From Flavobacteriaceae bacterium (lineage in GTDB: Bacteria > Bacteroidota > Bacteroidia > Flavobacteriales > Flavobacteriaceae): 43,666 nt of DNA. Both the position numbers and the translations under genes were made by a program. The notes under the pieces were generated by a model. It had not been told where the DNA came from. It did no database searches and worked only from the letters and a program-made list of their open reading frames with translations. Within the stretch, counting starts at the first letter, position 1; each line of letters starts with the position of its first letter. Positions 15,448 through 23,606 of this stretch are shown here, one piece after another. The DNA is taken from assembly GCA_013002065.1 (NCBI GenBank), contig JABDKT010000204.1, positions 1 to 43,666 of the forward strand. Reading direction: 5' to 3'.

Positions 15448-18213
15448 ATGAAAAAACTAATTTTTGCCATTATAATGCTTGTAACTGGAGGGGTTACGGC
15501 ACAAACTGTAAAGGTGCGAGGAACTATCAAAGATTCTATTGGTAATCCGTTAGAGTTGGCGAATGTAATAGCAACGGTAAAATCTACCGGTGATATTGAA
15601 TCTTACGCGATTACAAATTCTGATGGCCGATTTCAGCTGGATCTTCCAAAAAATAATACCTACCTACTCAAAGCGAGTTTCTTGGGCTATGAAAATGCGG
15701 AAGCGGAAGTGGTTGTTTCTGAAACTTCCGAAAACTTGAATCGTGATTTTGTTTTAAAACAATCGGCGGCACAGTTGGCAGACGTTGAGTTAGTTTATGA
15801 AATGCCGGTGACGGTACGTGGTGATACGATTGTCTATAATGCAGATTCCTTCAATCGAGGAGACGAAAAAAAGTTGGGAGATGTGATGAAAAATTTACCC
15901 GGAGTGGAAGTCAACGACGAAGGTGAGATTGAGGTGGAAGGAAAAGCAGTCCAAAAGGTAATGGTCGAAGGAAAGGATTTCTTTGACGGAGATTCTAAAT
16001 TGGCCACCAAGAATATTCCTGCAGATGCCGTCGATAAAGTTGAGGTACTTCGGAATTACAACGAAGTAGATCAAATGCGAGGTCTGGGGAACGATCAGGA
16101 TAATGTAGCGATCAATATCAAGTTAAAAGAAGGGAAAAAGAACTTTTGGTTTGGGGAAGTCACAGCAGGAGCAGGAATTGATGATGAAGAGGAAGCTCGC
16201 TACTTGGTTCATCCTAAGTTGTTTTATTACAGTCCCAAGTACAGTTTAAATTTTATTACCGACTTCAACGATATAGGGGAAGTTCCGTTTACCTGGCGAG
16301 ATTATTTCAACTTTACGGGGGGCTTCCGAAATTTTAATCGAGGAGGGGGTACGAATTTTAATATAAGTGAGAATGATCTAGGTTTTGCCATTGCGCAAAA
16401 TAATCGGGCAAACGCCATCGAGACAAACTTCTTTGCCGGGAATTTTAGTTGGAGAGCGTCAAAAACGTGGGATGTAAGCGGATTTACGATACTTTCAGAT
16501 AATACAACCAATATCGTCACCAATTCAATTCGTCAATACATTTCGACCGGAACGATCGAAAATACGGTGAGTGATACCGATCAAAGAAATCAGTTGGGTA
16601 TGTTTAAATTGAGTAGTGTATTCAAACCGAACACCAACTTCCAACTGGATTATGACGCTTTGGTGAAAACGTCCAAACAAACCGAGGATGCTTCCACTTT
16701 ATCCATATTCGATGAGAATACAAACGATATTTCAGAAGCGATAGAAAACAGACCTACCTCTATCAATCAAAACGTGAATGCATATTTCACCTTGGATGAT
16801 GATAATATCTTTGCCGGACAAATTCAGCATCTATGGCAGGACGAAGATCCTTTTTACAATGCTATTACAGATTTAGTTCCCTTTCCCGGGATTTTGCCAT
16901 TAGATACACTTCAGAATCGATATAACATCAACCAAGAGAAGAATATTAAGACAAATAAACTGGATGCTAAGGTCGATTACTATTATGTGATCAATAATAA
17001 AAGTAATGTGAATCTAACACTGGGTGGAACCTTTAGCGATCAAAAATTTAATTCAAATATTTTTCAATTATTGGATAACAACAATAGAGAAGATTTAACT
17101 GAAACTCCTCTTATTGATGGTGAAACTGAGTCTTTGGAGAATGATGTTACTTATGGTTTCACAGATGCATTTTTAGGATTGCACTATAAGTTTAGGACTG
17201 GGAAATTTACATTTACGCCCGGAGTGACGCTTCATAATTACAACGTGAAGAATCGACAGAACGGGTTTACGACCTCTCAAAACGATTGGATGTTGCTGCC
17301 GGATGTGAACGCCATCATGGAACTTAAAAAAAGCGAAAATTTACGTTTCAATTACGCCATATCTGCCGAATACACCGACATAGTGAATTTTGCGGAAGCC
17401 TTTGTCTTCAACAACTACAACCGATTGTTTAGAGGAAACAGATTCTTGGAAAATGCATTATCGCACACCTATAATTTGTCCTATTTCAGCTTTAATATGT
17501 TTAACTACACCAATGTAAGTGCGTCGTTAAATTATACCCGAAGAGTGGACGGAATAAAAAGTAGTACCGATATAGTCGCTATTAATCAGGTGAGTAGTCC
17601 AATCAATATTGACAGTAATTTTCCCGATGAGACTTTTTCGGCCTTTGCCAGATGGAGCAAGCGGGTGAAGAAAATTCAGTTTACTGCCAATGCTAATTTG
17701 GCGCTTAGTAAGTCGAATAATATCATCCAAAATCGAAGTTTTGATGGCGGGGGGAACCCCACATTTTCAGAAATGATACAATTAAGCGAGAGTTTCACTC
17801 AAAGTTACAGAGGTAGTGTTCGTAGTAGCTTCAGAGACTGGCCAAATTTCGAGGCGGGTTATAATATTACCATTAACAATTACAACAATGGTGGTTTAGA
17901 ACAGACATTCTACACCCAGCGTCCTTATGTGAATATGGATGTAAACTTTCTGAAACACTTTTCGTTATCGGCAAATTGGGATTTCTATTTCTATCGAGAT
18001 GAAAACAACACTGTTGAAAACGATTATTCTTTTATGAATGCGACTTTGTATTATCAGAAAGGGGACAGCCCTTGGGAATTATCCGTTCAGGCAACCAATA
18101 TTTTGAATAACGAATCTACGAACAACGATAGCTTTAACGATCAGTTCAATACGACGAACCAGTATTTTGTACTGCCTAGAATTGTAATGTTGGTAGTGAA
18201 ATACGATTTATAA
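15448..18213 (+). CDS. Outer-membrane beta-barrel protein with carboxypeptidase-regulatory-like and TonB-plug-like domains
   Basis: 921 residues. ATG at 15448 preferred over the TTG one codon upstream. Signal peptide (KKLIFAIIMLVTGGVTAQ), carboxypeptidase-D regulatory-like domain at about 20-105 (VRGTIKDSIGNPLELANVIA...FLGYENAEAEV), then a plug-like region (LGDVMKNLPGVEVNDEGEIE...VEVLRNYNEVDQMRG), then about 680 residues of barrel strands with the many Asn/Tyr/Phe turns of the TonB-receptor-like OMP_b-brl_3 group. It is known that proteins of this type are neighbours of GLPGLI proteins, and here it follows two of them; the three probably act together in the outer membrane, for example in export or uptake of an unidentified substrate. 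No TonB box is evident. Confidence 0.9.
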   Translation: MKKLIFAIIMLVTGGVTAQTVKVRGTIKDSIGNPLELANVIATVKSTGDIESYAITNSDGRFQLDLPKNNTYLLKASFLGYENAEAEVVVSETSENLNRDFVLKQSAAQLADVELVYEMPVTVRGDTIVYNADSFNRGDEKKLGDVMKNLPGVEVNDEGEIEVEGKAVQKVMVEGKDFFDGDSKLATKNIPADAVDKVEVLRNYNEVDQMRGLGNDQDNVAINIKLKEGKKNFWFGEVTAGAGIDDEEEARYLVHPKLFYYSPKYSLNFITDFNDIGEVPFTWRDYFNFTGGFRNFNRGGGTNFNISENDLGFAIAQNNRANAIETNFFAGNFSWRASKTWDVSGFTILSDNTTNIVTNSIRQYISTGTIENTVSDTDQRNQLGMFKLSSVFKPNTNFQLDYDALVKTSKQTEDASTLSIFDENTNDISEAIENRPTSINQNVNAYFTLDDDNIFAGQIQHLWQDEDPFYNAITDLVPFPGILPLDTLQNRYNINQEKNIKTNKLDAKVDYYYVINNKSNVNLTLGGTFSDQKFNSNIFQLLDNNNREDLTETPLIDGETESLENDVTYGFTDAFLGLHYKFRTGKFTFTPGVTLHNYNVKNRQNGFTTSQNDWMLLPDVNAIMELKKSENLRFNYAISAEYTDIVNFAEAFVFNNYNRLFRGNRFLENALSHTYNLSYFSFNMFNYTNVSASLNYTRRVDGIKSSTDIVAINQVSSPINIDSNFPDETFSAFARWSKRVKKIQFTANANLALSKSNNIIQNRSFDGGGNPTFSEMIQLSESFTQSYRGSVRSSFRDWPNFEAGYNITINNYNNGGLEQTFYTQRPYVNMDVNFLKHFSLSANWDFYFYRDENNTVENDYSFMNATLYYQKGDSPWELSVQATNILNNESTNNDSFNDQFNTTNQYFVLPRIVMLVVKYDL

Positions 18214-18540
18214 TTAGGGTAGATAAACCGTGGCATGACCTTCGGAAACCAACCATTCGTTGATGTTTAGTTCATCCAACATAATAGTTGCAAGGTATCT
18301 ACCGTATTTTCCCTGTTTGTCTTTGTAAGTATGAATTTCCACCTCTTTTTCCAGAATGAGGTCGCGTAAAATATCGCGTACGATAAGACCTTGTGGCCGT
18401 TCCGGGCCCCGCAATTCGGGAGTGTCAATTCCATACAGTCGAAGTTTCATTTCCTGGTAATGAAGAAAACCAAGATCCACTACAGCGGTGATGGTATCGC
18501 CATCGTAAACGTCTTTTACAAATGCTTTATAATGATACAT
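18214..18540 (-). CDS. SNase-like (thermonuclease-fold) nuclease
   Basis: 108 residues, the minimal length for a staphylococcal-nuclease OB-fold domain. Active-site elements are present: YDGDTITAVVDLG (metal-binding Asp), RLYGIDTPEL (catalytic Arg, metal-binding Asp, catalytic Glu) and KYGRYLATI (second Arg). There is no signal peptide, so it would act in the cytoplasm unless exported unconventionally. Its stop codon directly abuts the stop of the convergent barrel gene, with no bases between. A 15-bp inverted repeat ends one base upstream of its ATG, unusual for a translated gene (see findings). Confidence 0.9.
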   Translation of the reverse strand: MYHYKAFVKDVYDGDTITAVVDLGFLHYQEMKLRLYGIDTPELRGPERPQGLIVRDILRDLILEKEVEIHTYKDKQGKYGRYLATIMLDELNINEWLVSEGHATVYLP

Positions 18541-18541
18541 A

Positions 18542-18584
18542 ATTCAGGTTTTTGTAAGCAATGCTAAGCTACAAAAACCTGAAT
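18542..18584 (-). terminator. 15-bp perfect inverted repeat between the rhodanese and SNase genes
   Basis: ATTCAGGTTTTTGTA / TACAAAAACCTGAAT with a 13-base loop. It could terminate the hydroxylase-rhodanese transcript, but its last base is one base from the SNase start codon, so it would also sequester the translation start of that gene. There is no separate T-tract downstream. Confidence 0.6.
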
Positions 18585-18625
18585 ATCAGAAAATTAATTT
18601 TCCCTGAATTTATTGAGGAAAAACC

Positions 18626-18928
18626 CTATAATTTCTGATATAAGGACTGCCATCCGCCTCCATTCACGGCCTCAATTCCGTTTTTTCTCAAAATACCGGC
18701 GGCACTTCCACTGCGCATTCCACTGGCACAACAAGTAATCACCGGCCGATCCCATTTCTTTATTTCTGAAATCTTTACTGAAATTTGCTGCAACGGAATA
18801 TGTTTAGACCCCGGAATAGCTCCGCTGTCGTATTCGCTCTTCGTTCTCACGTCAAGAATGACAGCATCACGACTTTTAAAGTCGTTTATCTTTTTATTTT
18901 TATTTCCAAATAACCCAAAAAATCCCAT
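18626..18928 (-). CDS. Rhodanese-like domain protein
   Basis: 100 residues; the ATG at 18928 is preferred to the TTG two codons upstream. It is a single rhodanese domain, with the CDC25/rhodanese pattern DAVILDVRTKSEYDSGAIPGSKHIPL and the active-site loop CCASGMRSGSAA containing the catalytic Cys. Single-domain rhodaneses transfer or carry persulphide sulphur in the cytoplasm; the acceptor here is unknown. No signal peptide is obvious, although the first residues (MGFFGLFGNKNKK) are hydrophobic then basic. It starts 9 bases after the aromatic amino acid hydroxylase stop, so the two are probably co-transcribed. Confidence 0.93.
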   Translation of the reverse strand: MGFFGLFGNKNKKINDFKSRDAVILDVRTKSEYDSGAIPGSKHIPLQQISVKISEIKKWDRPVITCCASGMRSGSAAGILRKNGIEAVNGGGWQSLYQKL

Positions 18929-18937
18929 AGTCAATTT

Positions 18938-20701
18938 TTAATCTTTAATTTCTATTTCTTTACGAATTAGCTCCAGCCCGTTGTTGATCAAATGACCCAG
19001 CTCCGGTCTTCGTTGTTTTAGTTCTGTTAGATACTCTCTAACACTCATCGAAAACTGTGAATTTTCATCGGCCACCAATTCATATATTTCCAAAGACAGC
19101 AGCCAGTCGTTCGGATGATCGCGTTTCACCAACTCGAATATTTCAGCTAAAGGAGTATCACTTTCCATACCTCCCCGAATATTTCGAACTTCGGCGTAAA
19201 GCTCGTTTAATTGCTTTTCTTCTACTGAAACCTTTGCGTGTATCGTTTCGGTCTCACTTACATGATGCCGAACATCAAAAGATAAATAATCGGCAGCACC
19301 GGCAAAAGCCGATACAATTTCCTGTCCTACGGCCATATCGAAATCGCCGTCTTCCGGCGAAAACAAAACCTCGTCCCTATAACGAACGGTACAATTCGTA
19401 AACTGAATAAGCATCAACTTACCATTCAGGTTACGCATACCTGTTACGTTTAATCCTTCAACCGTAATCCCACTTTCAAATTCAAACGAAATTGGCTTTC
19501 CATCGTAAAAATTATAGGCTTGTAAATCGCGCGGACCCATATTTTCAATCGACAAATTGATTCCTTTCAGTTTGCCCAAAGGCGATCTAAAGCCATTTAT
19601 ATGTCGTGAAATTCCATGACCAATCACTTCCTTTTCTCTGTACGCCAAAGCAGTTTCACCTTCCGTTTCAAAATATACCACCTCATTGTCTTCATTTTGA
19701 ATCATCCGTGTAAATACACCACTCACCTGAAGACCTGTGCTCAATTCGATAGTCCCCAGCTGCTTGGATTCAATCAATTTTTTAAGTCCTCTCCATCCTC
19801 CTTTGCGTACCGCCATGGTGTTCGCAAACTCTTCCAAAACTTCCTGCAAATAGGCAAAGTCGGGCGTAACGTACAATTGCGGCTGAGGTTTGGTAATATC
19901 AAAATCCTGATATGCAGCATCGATGGAATAAGGAATTTTTTTCACTCCCGACTGCATGCACCATGCACTTTCGCCTATAGAGGATAGTAGTCCTGCTCCG
20001 TAAATCTTCGGATTTTCAACCGTGCCTACTAGACCATACTCCACGGTCCACCAGTGTAAATTTCGAATCAATGCTATCTCCGAAGGTTCAACTTTTTTAT
20101 TTTGTAAAGCTTCTACTTTCGCTTCGGCTATGTCAATTTGATCTTTGGAAATTCCTTCGGCCTCTTTTAAAATCGAGAGCTTTCGAACGGCCTCGTACAT
20201 TTCAAAATCGTGGGCACTAGAAATAGCTTTTGCGCCAATTTCCCCAAAACGCCTTAAATATTCCGCGTAATCCGGGCTGGCAATGATAGGCGCGTGCCCG
20301 GCTCCTTCGTGTATGATGTCTGGCGCAGGAGTGTATTCTATGTTTTCCAACTGCCGAATATCACTGGCGATGACCAAAATCTTATACGCCTGAAACTCCA
20401 TAAAGGCATTGGGTGGTATGAATCCATCGACGGCCACAGCAGCCCAGCCAATTTCTTTTAGAATACGATTCATACCGTACATGGATGGAATCTCATCGAT
20501 GGAAATACCAGTTTGCCTTAATCCGTCCACATAGCTTTCATGGGCAACCTTGCTTAAGTAATCGACGTTTTTACGCATCACATACCTCCAAACCGCCTGA
20601 TTTATAGGCGTGTACTGCTCGTATTGCTGAGGCTTAATGTATTGCTTCAGGTGCGGCGGTAAACGGTCGATTAATTCGTTGGATTCAAACTTGGTTTCCA
20701 T
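18938..20701 (-). CDS. Aromatic amino acid hydroxylase (phenylalanine 4-monooxygenase type) with large C-terminal extension
   Basis: 587 residues, about twice the usual bacterial phenylalanine hydroxylase. The pterin-dependent non-haem iron domain lies in the N-terminal half: iron ligands His-131 and His-136 in PDIIHEGAGHAP and Glu-221 in HWWTVEYGL, with GAGLLSSIGE behind it. A helical insertion (about 170-205) separates the His pair from the Glu ligand. Residues from about 320 to the end form an additional beta-rich then helical region with no catalytic motif that I recognise and no ACT-like regulatory domain at the N-terminus. It converts Phe to Tyr, the entry to the homogentisate route; this is alternative to the phenylacetyl-CoA route encoded by the divergent operon. 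Confidence 0.9.
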   Translation of the reverse strand: METKFESNELIDRLPPHLKQYIKPQQYEQYTPINQAVWRYVMRKNVDYLSKVAHESYVDGLRQTGISIDEIPSMYGMNRILKEIGWAAVAVDGFIPPNAFMEFQAYKILVIASDIRQLENIEYTPAPDIIHEGAGHAPIIASPDYAEYLRRFGEIGAKAISSAHDFEMYEAVRKLSILKEAEGISKDQIDIAEAKVEALQNKKVEPSEIALIRNLHWWTVEYGLVGTVENPKIYGAGLLSSIGESAWCMQSGVKKIPYSIDAAYQDFDITKPQPQLYVTPDFAYLQEVLEEFANTMAVRKGGWRGLKKLIESKQLGTIELSTGLQVSGVFTRMIQNEDNEVVYFETEGETALAYREKEVIGHGISRHINGFRSPLGKLKGINLSIENMGPRDLQAYNFYDGKPISFEFESGITVEGLNVTGMRNLNGKLMLIQFTNCTVRYRDEVLFSPEDGDFDMAVGQEIVSAFAGAADYLSFDVRHHVSETETIHAKVSVEEKQLNELYAEVRNIRGGMESDTPLAEIFELVKRDHPNDWLLSLEIYELVADENSQFSMSVREYLTELKQRRPELGHLINNGLELIRKEIEIKD

Positions 20702-20708
20702 AGAATTT

Positions 20709-20740
20709 CAAAAGTAGTATGAAAAGTTGAAATCCTGCAA
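20709..20740 (-). promoter_or_regulatory. Promoter for the aromatic hydroxylase gene (TTG-N21-TACTTTTG)
   Basis: On the minus strand TTG (20740-20738) and an exact -7 TACTTTTG (20716-20709) are separated by 21 bp, matching the Bacteroidota promoter. The -7 ends only 8 bases before the A of the ATG complement at 20701, so the transcript would have almost no leader. Confidence 0.6.
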
Positions 20741-20758
20741 TTTAATATACTTTTTATG

Positions 20759-20895
20759 AGGGCGTTACCCTACGTAGCAATTCTAAATTGCTCCATAGGG
20801 TCGCGTCTTACGCTATATTCCCTGTAGTGCCGATAAAGTAGAGCGAAGCTCACTTTACGACAACTTCAGGGGATGCCGCTACAACCGCTAACGCG
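20759..20895 (+). repeat. Structured multi-hairpin element of flavobacterial type
   Basis: A closing stem GCGTTA (20762-20767) / TAACGC (20889-20894) encloses three hairpins: CCCT/AGGG with inner AGCAATT/AATTGCT; GCGT-CTT-ACGC; and CCCTG/CAGGG with a long inner arm TAAAGT-A-GAGC-GAA-GCTC-ACTTTA. The conserved-looking strings GGGCGTTACCC, GGATGCCGCT and CTAACGC resemble a dispersed intergenic element I have met in flavobacterial genomes. Only one copy is visible here, so the repeat status is from memory. It fills the gap between the hydroxylase and TetR genes. Confidence 0.55.
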
Positions 20896-20938
20896 ACAAT
20901 CGTACGATAATTACTATCTTGCAATTGCGATTCCATTC

Positions 20939-21499
20939 ATGACTAGAAAAGAAGAAATAGTAAACGCCGCATCCCAACTTTTTAAGGAAAAAGGATATAG
21001 TGCTGTTTCGGTACGAGATATCGCTCAGGCAACGGGAATGAAGGCCGCTAGCCTTTACAATCATATTGCAAGTAAGCAGGAAATTCTTTCCATACTTATT
21101 CTCGATTTGGCCAACGAATTTACCTCGGGTATGGCCAACATTCGTGATCGAGAAATTTCTCCCCTGCAGAAAATTGAAAAAGTCATCGAATTACACATCG
21201 ACATCACCGTGAACCAATCGGAAGCGCTGGCAGCTCTAAATAACGATTGGATGCATTTGGGGGAGGATGATTTAGCAAGTTTCGTCCAAATGAGGGAGGA
21301 TTATGAGGATAATTTCAGAAACATCATAAAAAAAGGGATCAAAATAGGCCAAATACAACCGCGACATCCCGAAGTCATACTATTTTCAATACTTTCTACC
21401 CTAAGAACCTTGTATTTGTGGTATCAAAAAAGAGGAAAATTAGATGTGAATGTCCTAAAAAAAGACATGGTCGCCGTCCTATTGAGAGGGATCGTATAA
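20939..21499 (+). CDS. TetR/AcrR-family regulator, probable PaaR-type repressor of the phenylacetate operon
   Basis: 186 residues. The track start at 20873 lies inside the structured element; the ATG at 20939 begins MTRKEEIVNAASQLF, the standard TetR N-terminus. The helix-turn-helix (about 24-45) reads VSVRDIAQATGMKAASLYNHIASKQEIL. The C-terminal ligand-binding domain is helical and variable. It is co-directional with the paa operon and 59 bases upstream of paaE, and the intervening region carries a palindrome close to the TetR-family PaaR site described in Thermus. In that system phenylacetyl-CoA relieves repression; the same is inferred here. Confidence 0.92.
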   Translation: MTRKEEIVNAASQLFKEKGYSAVSVRDIAQATGMKAASLYNHIASKQEILSILILDLANEFTSGMANIRDREISPLQKIEKVIELHIDITVNQSEALAALNNDWMHLGEDDLASFVQMREDYEDNFRNIIKKGIKIGQIQPRHPEVILFSILSTLRTLYLWYQKRGKLDVNVLKKDMVAVLLRGIV

Positions 21500-21504
21500 T
21501 TAGA

Positions 21505-21536
21505 CTTGTTTATTTAACTAACAAACGTTAGTTTTG
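21505..21536 (+). promoter_or_regulatory. Promoter of the phenylacetate operon (CTTG-N20-TAGTTTTG)
   Basis: TTG at 21506-21508 and an exact -7 TAGTTTTG at 21529-21536 have a 20-bp spacer, the optimum for Bacteroidota promoters. Transcription would begin near 21542, about 16 bases before the paaE GTG. Confidence 0.7.
21516..21533. promoter_or_regulatory. Palindromic operator AACTAAC-AAAC-GTTAGTT (PaaR-like box)
   Basis: A 7-bp perfect inverted repeat with a 4-bp spacer. Its core CTAACAAACGTTAG differs at one defined position from the PaaR consensus CNAACGNNCGTTNG as I recall it for Thermus. It covers the spacer and the first half of the -7 element, so bound repressor would block the promoter. 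Confidence 0.65.
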
Positions 21537-21558
21537 TATGCCTTTTTAAATAGATAAT

Positions 21559-22629
21559 GTGGCTACATTTCATAAAATTAAAGTAAAGGACATTTACAAG
21601 GAAACAGCCGATACATCGGTGGTTACCTTTGATATGCCAGTCGATCTCAAAGATGAATTTGCCTTTCAGCAGGGGCAACACCTCACCCTAAAGGCTAATT
21701 TGGATGGAGAAGACGTACGTCGTTCGTATAGTTTGTGTTCGAGTCCGTTTGAGGACCAATGGCGAGTCGCAGTAAAACAAATACCGGGCGGAAAGTTCTC
21801 AACTTACGTAAATGAGAAATTGTCGGCTGGTGATACACTCGAAATAATGCCGCCAAGTGGGGCATTTGGAGTAGATTGTTCGGAAGATGCCAAAACCTAT
21901 GTTGCTTTTGCGGCCGGTAGCGGAATCACTCCCGTTTTGTCTATGATCAAGACTCATTTGGCAAAAGAACCCAATGCTAAATTTAAGTTATTCTACTTGA
22001 ATCGAACTGTGAAATCGATTATCTTTAAAGAGGAGATTGAACAGTTGAGGAACAAATACTTTGGTAGGTTTGAAATATTCTATTTCTTAACGAAAGAGCG
22101 CCGGGATATCGAGTTATTCAACGGTAGGTTTACTTCGGAAAAATTGAAGGAGATCTTCGGTAAACTGTTGTACGTTCCCGCTGTAAATGAGGCATTTTTA
22201 TGTGGTCCGGAAGAAATGATATTTCTAATTCGTGACGAATTGGTCAATGCCGGAATGCCTAAAGAAAATGTTCATTACGAACTTTTCGTAACAGGCCTTT
22301 CCGAAGAAGATAAAAAACGCGCCGAAAGACTGGCACAGCAAAATGTGGAAGGTGTGGACGTAACTATCGTTGATGGAGGTAAAGAATTTCATTTTACCAT
22401 GACCAGCGATTACGACAATATTCTCGATGCAGCATTAGGAGCTGGTGCCGATTTACCTTTCGCCTGTAAAGGAGGAGTTTGCAGCACTTGTAAATGCCAA
22501 ATAGTGGAAGGAAATGTTGAAATGAAAATAAATTATGCTTTGGAAGCCGATGAAGTGGAACAAAACTTCGTTTTGAGCTGCCAATCGGTTCCCATGACCG
22601 AAAAAGTAAAACTGGATTTTGATGTTTAA
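21559..22629 (+). CDS. paaE: Phenylacetyl-CoA epoxidase reductase subunit PaaE
   Basis: 356 residues, the length of E. coli PaaE (356). The GTG start gives MATFHKIKV, which lines up with the family start M-x-TFH. A ferredoxin-NADP reductase module (about 1-245) has the flavin motif RRSYSLCSSP, the pyridine-nucleotide loop AAGSGITPVLSMI and CGPEEMI. It is followed by a plant-type [2Fe-2S] ferredoxin domain with CKGGVCSTCKC and a distal Cys (SCQS). It passes electrons from NADPH to the PaaA di-iron centre. It is the first gene of the operon, unlike E. coli where paaE is the last epoxidase gene. Confidence 0.96.
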   Translation: MATFHKIKVKDIYKETADTSVVTFDMPVDLKDEFAFQQGQHLTLKANLDGEDVRRSYSLCSSPFEDQWRVAVKQIPGGKFSTYVNEKLSAGDTLEIMPPSGAFGVDCSEDAKTYVAFAAGSGITPVLSMIKTHLAKEPNAKFKLFYLNRTVKSIIFKEEIEQLRNKYFGRFEIFYFLTKERRDIELFNGRFTSEKLKEIFGKLLYVPAVNEAFLCGPEEMIFLIRDELVNAGMPKENVHYELFVTGLSEEDKKRAERLAQQNVEGVDVTIVDGGKEFHFTMTSDYDNILDAALGAGADLPFACKGGVCSTCKCQIVEGNVEMKINYALEADEVEQNFVLSCQSVPMTEKVKLDFDV

Positions 22630-22639
22630 ATAGTAGACT

Positions 22640-23596
22640 ATGAGTGATAAGGAAATAAAAAATTTAGAAGAGATCTTTGAAGCTCGAATCGCAAGGGACG
22701 AGAAGATTGAACCCAAAGATTGGATGCCGGAAAAGTACCGCCAAACGCACATCCGGCAAATTTCGCAACATGCCCATTCAGAAATTGTGGGAATGTTACC
22801 GGAAGGAAACTGGATATCTCGTGCTCCGTCTTTGAGGCGTAAAGCAGCGTTGCTTGCAAAAGTGCAGGATGAAGCAGGTCACGGACTCTACTTGTATTCA
22901 GCCTGTGAAACATTGGGAATATCCCGAAATGAATTATACGATCAACTTCATACGGGCAAGGCGAAGTATTCTTCAATCTTTAACTATCCAACTATAACCT
23001 GGGCCGATATTGGTGCCATTGGTTGGTTGGTTGACGGCGCGGCCATAATCAATCAGGTACCGTTGTGTAATACTTCCTTTGGTCCTTATGCACGAGCCAT
23101 GGTAAGGGTGTGTAAAGAAGAGAGTTTCCACCAACGACAAGGGTTCGAAATAATGCTTACGCTTTGCAACGGAACTCCGGAGCAAAAAGATATGGCACAA
23201 GATGCTTTGAACCGATGGTGGTGGCCCAGTTTAATGATGTTGGGTCCAACCGATGCAGAGTCGGTGCATACCGAACAATCCATGAAATGGAAATTGAAAC
23301 GTAAAACCAACGATGAATTGCGCCAGCAGTTTATTGATCAGACAGTCCCACAAGCAGATATTCTAGGAATCACAGTTCCCGATCCCGATTTAAAGTTTAA
23401 TGAAGAAACCGGACATTACGATTTTGGTGAAATCGATTGGGACGAATTTTGGCAAGTAGTAAAAGGACATGGACCTTGTAATAAAGAACGTATGAATGCA
23501 CGTGTTTCTGCCTGGGAGAATGGGGAATGGGTAAGAGATGCAGCCATGGCATATGCCGAAAAACAAGCAAAGAAAAAAGTAGCGAAAGCGAGCTAA
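22640..23596 (+). CDS. paaA: Phenylacetyl-CoA epoxidase catalytic subunit PaaA
   Basis: 318 residues (E. coli 309). It is the oxygenase subunit that forms 1,2-epoxyphenylacetyl-CoA. The ferritin-like four-helix bundle carries two ExxH-type iron-binding motifs, Glu-78/His-81 in [17 protein letters not shown] and Glu-161/His-164 in [13 protein letters not shown], with a further candidate ligand at Glu-48 (HSEIVGM). The C-terminal half matches PaaA ([19 protein letters not shown]). It starts 10 bases after paaE and is followed 10 bases later by paaB. The Lys-rich C-terminus ([11 protein letters not shown]) is not conserved. Confidence 0.97.
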   Translation: MSDKEIKNLEEIFEARIARDEKIEPKDWMPEKYRQTHIRQISQHAHSEIVGMLPEGNWISRAPSLRRKAALLAKVQDEAGHGLYLYSACETLGISRNELYDQLHTGKAKYSSIFNYPTITWADIGAIGWLVDGAAIINQVPLCNTSFGPYARAMVRVCKEESFHQRQGFEIMLTLCNGTPEQKDMAQDALNRWWWPSLMMLGPTDAESVHTEQSMKWKLKRKTNDELRQQFIDQTVPQADILGITVPDPDLKFNEETGHYDFGEIDWDEFWQVVKGHGPCNKERMNARVSAWENGEWVRDAAMAYAEKQAKKKVAKAS

Positions 23597-23606
23597 AAGT
23601 ATAATT

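Noticed and set aside
20873-20938. Upstream start of the TetR regulator
   Set aside because: The 22 additional codons fall in the structured element and are unlike any TetR N-terminus; MTRKEEIVNAA at 20939 is the normal start.
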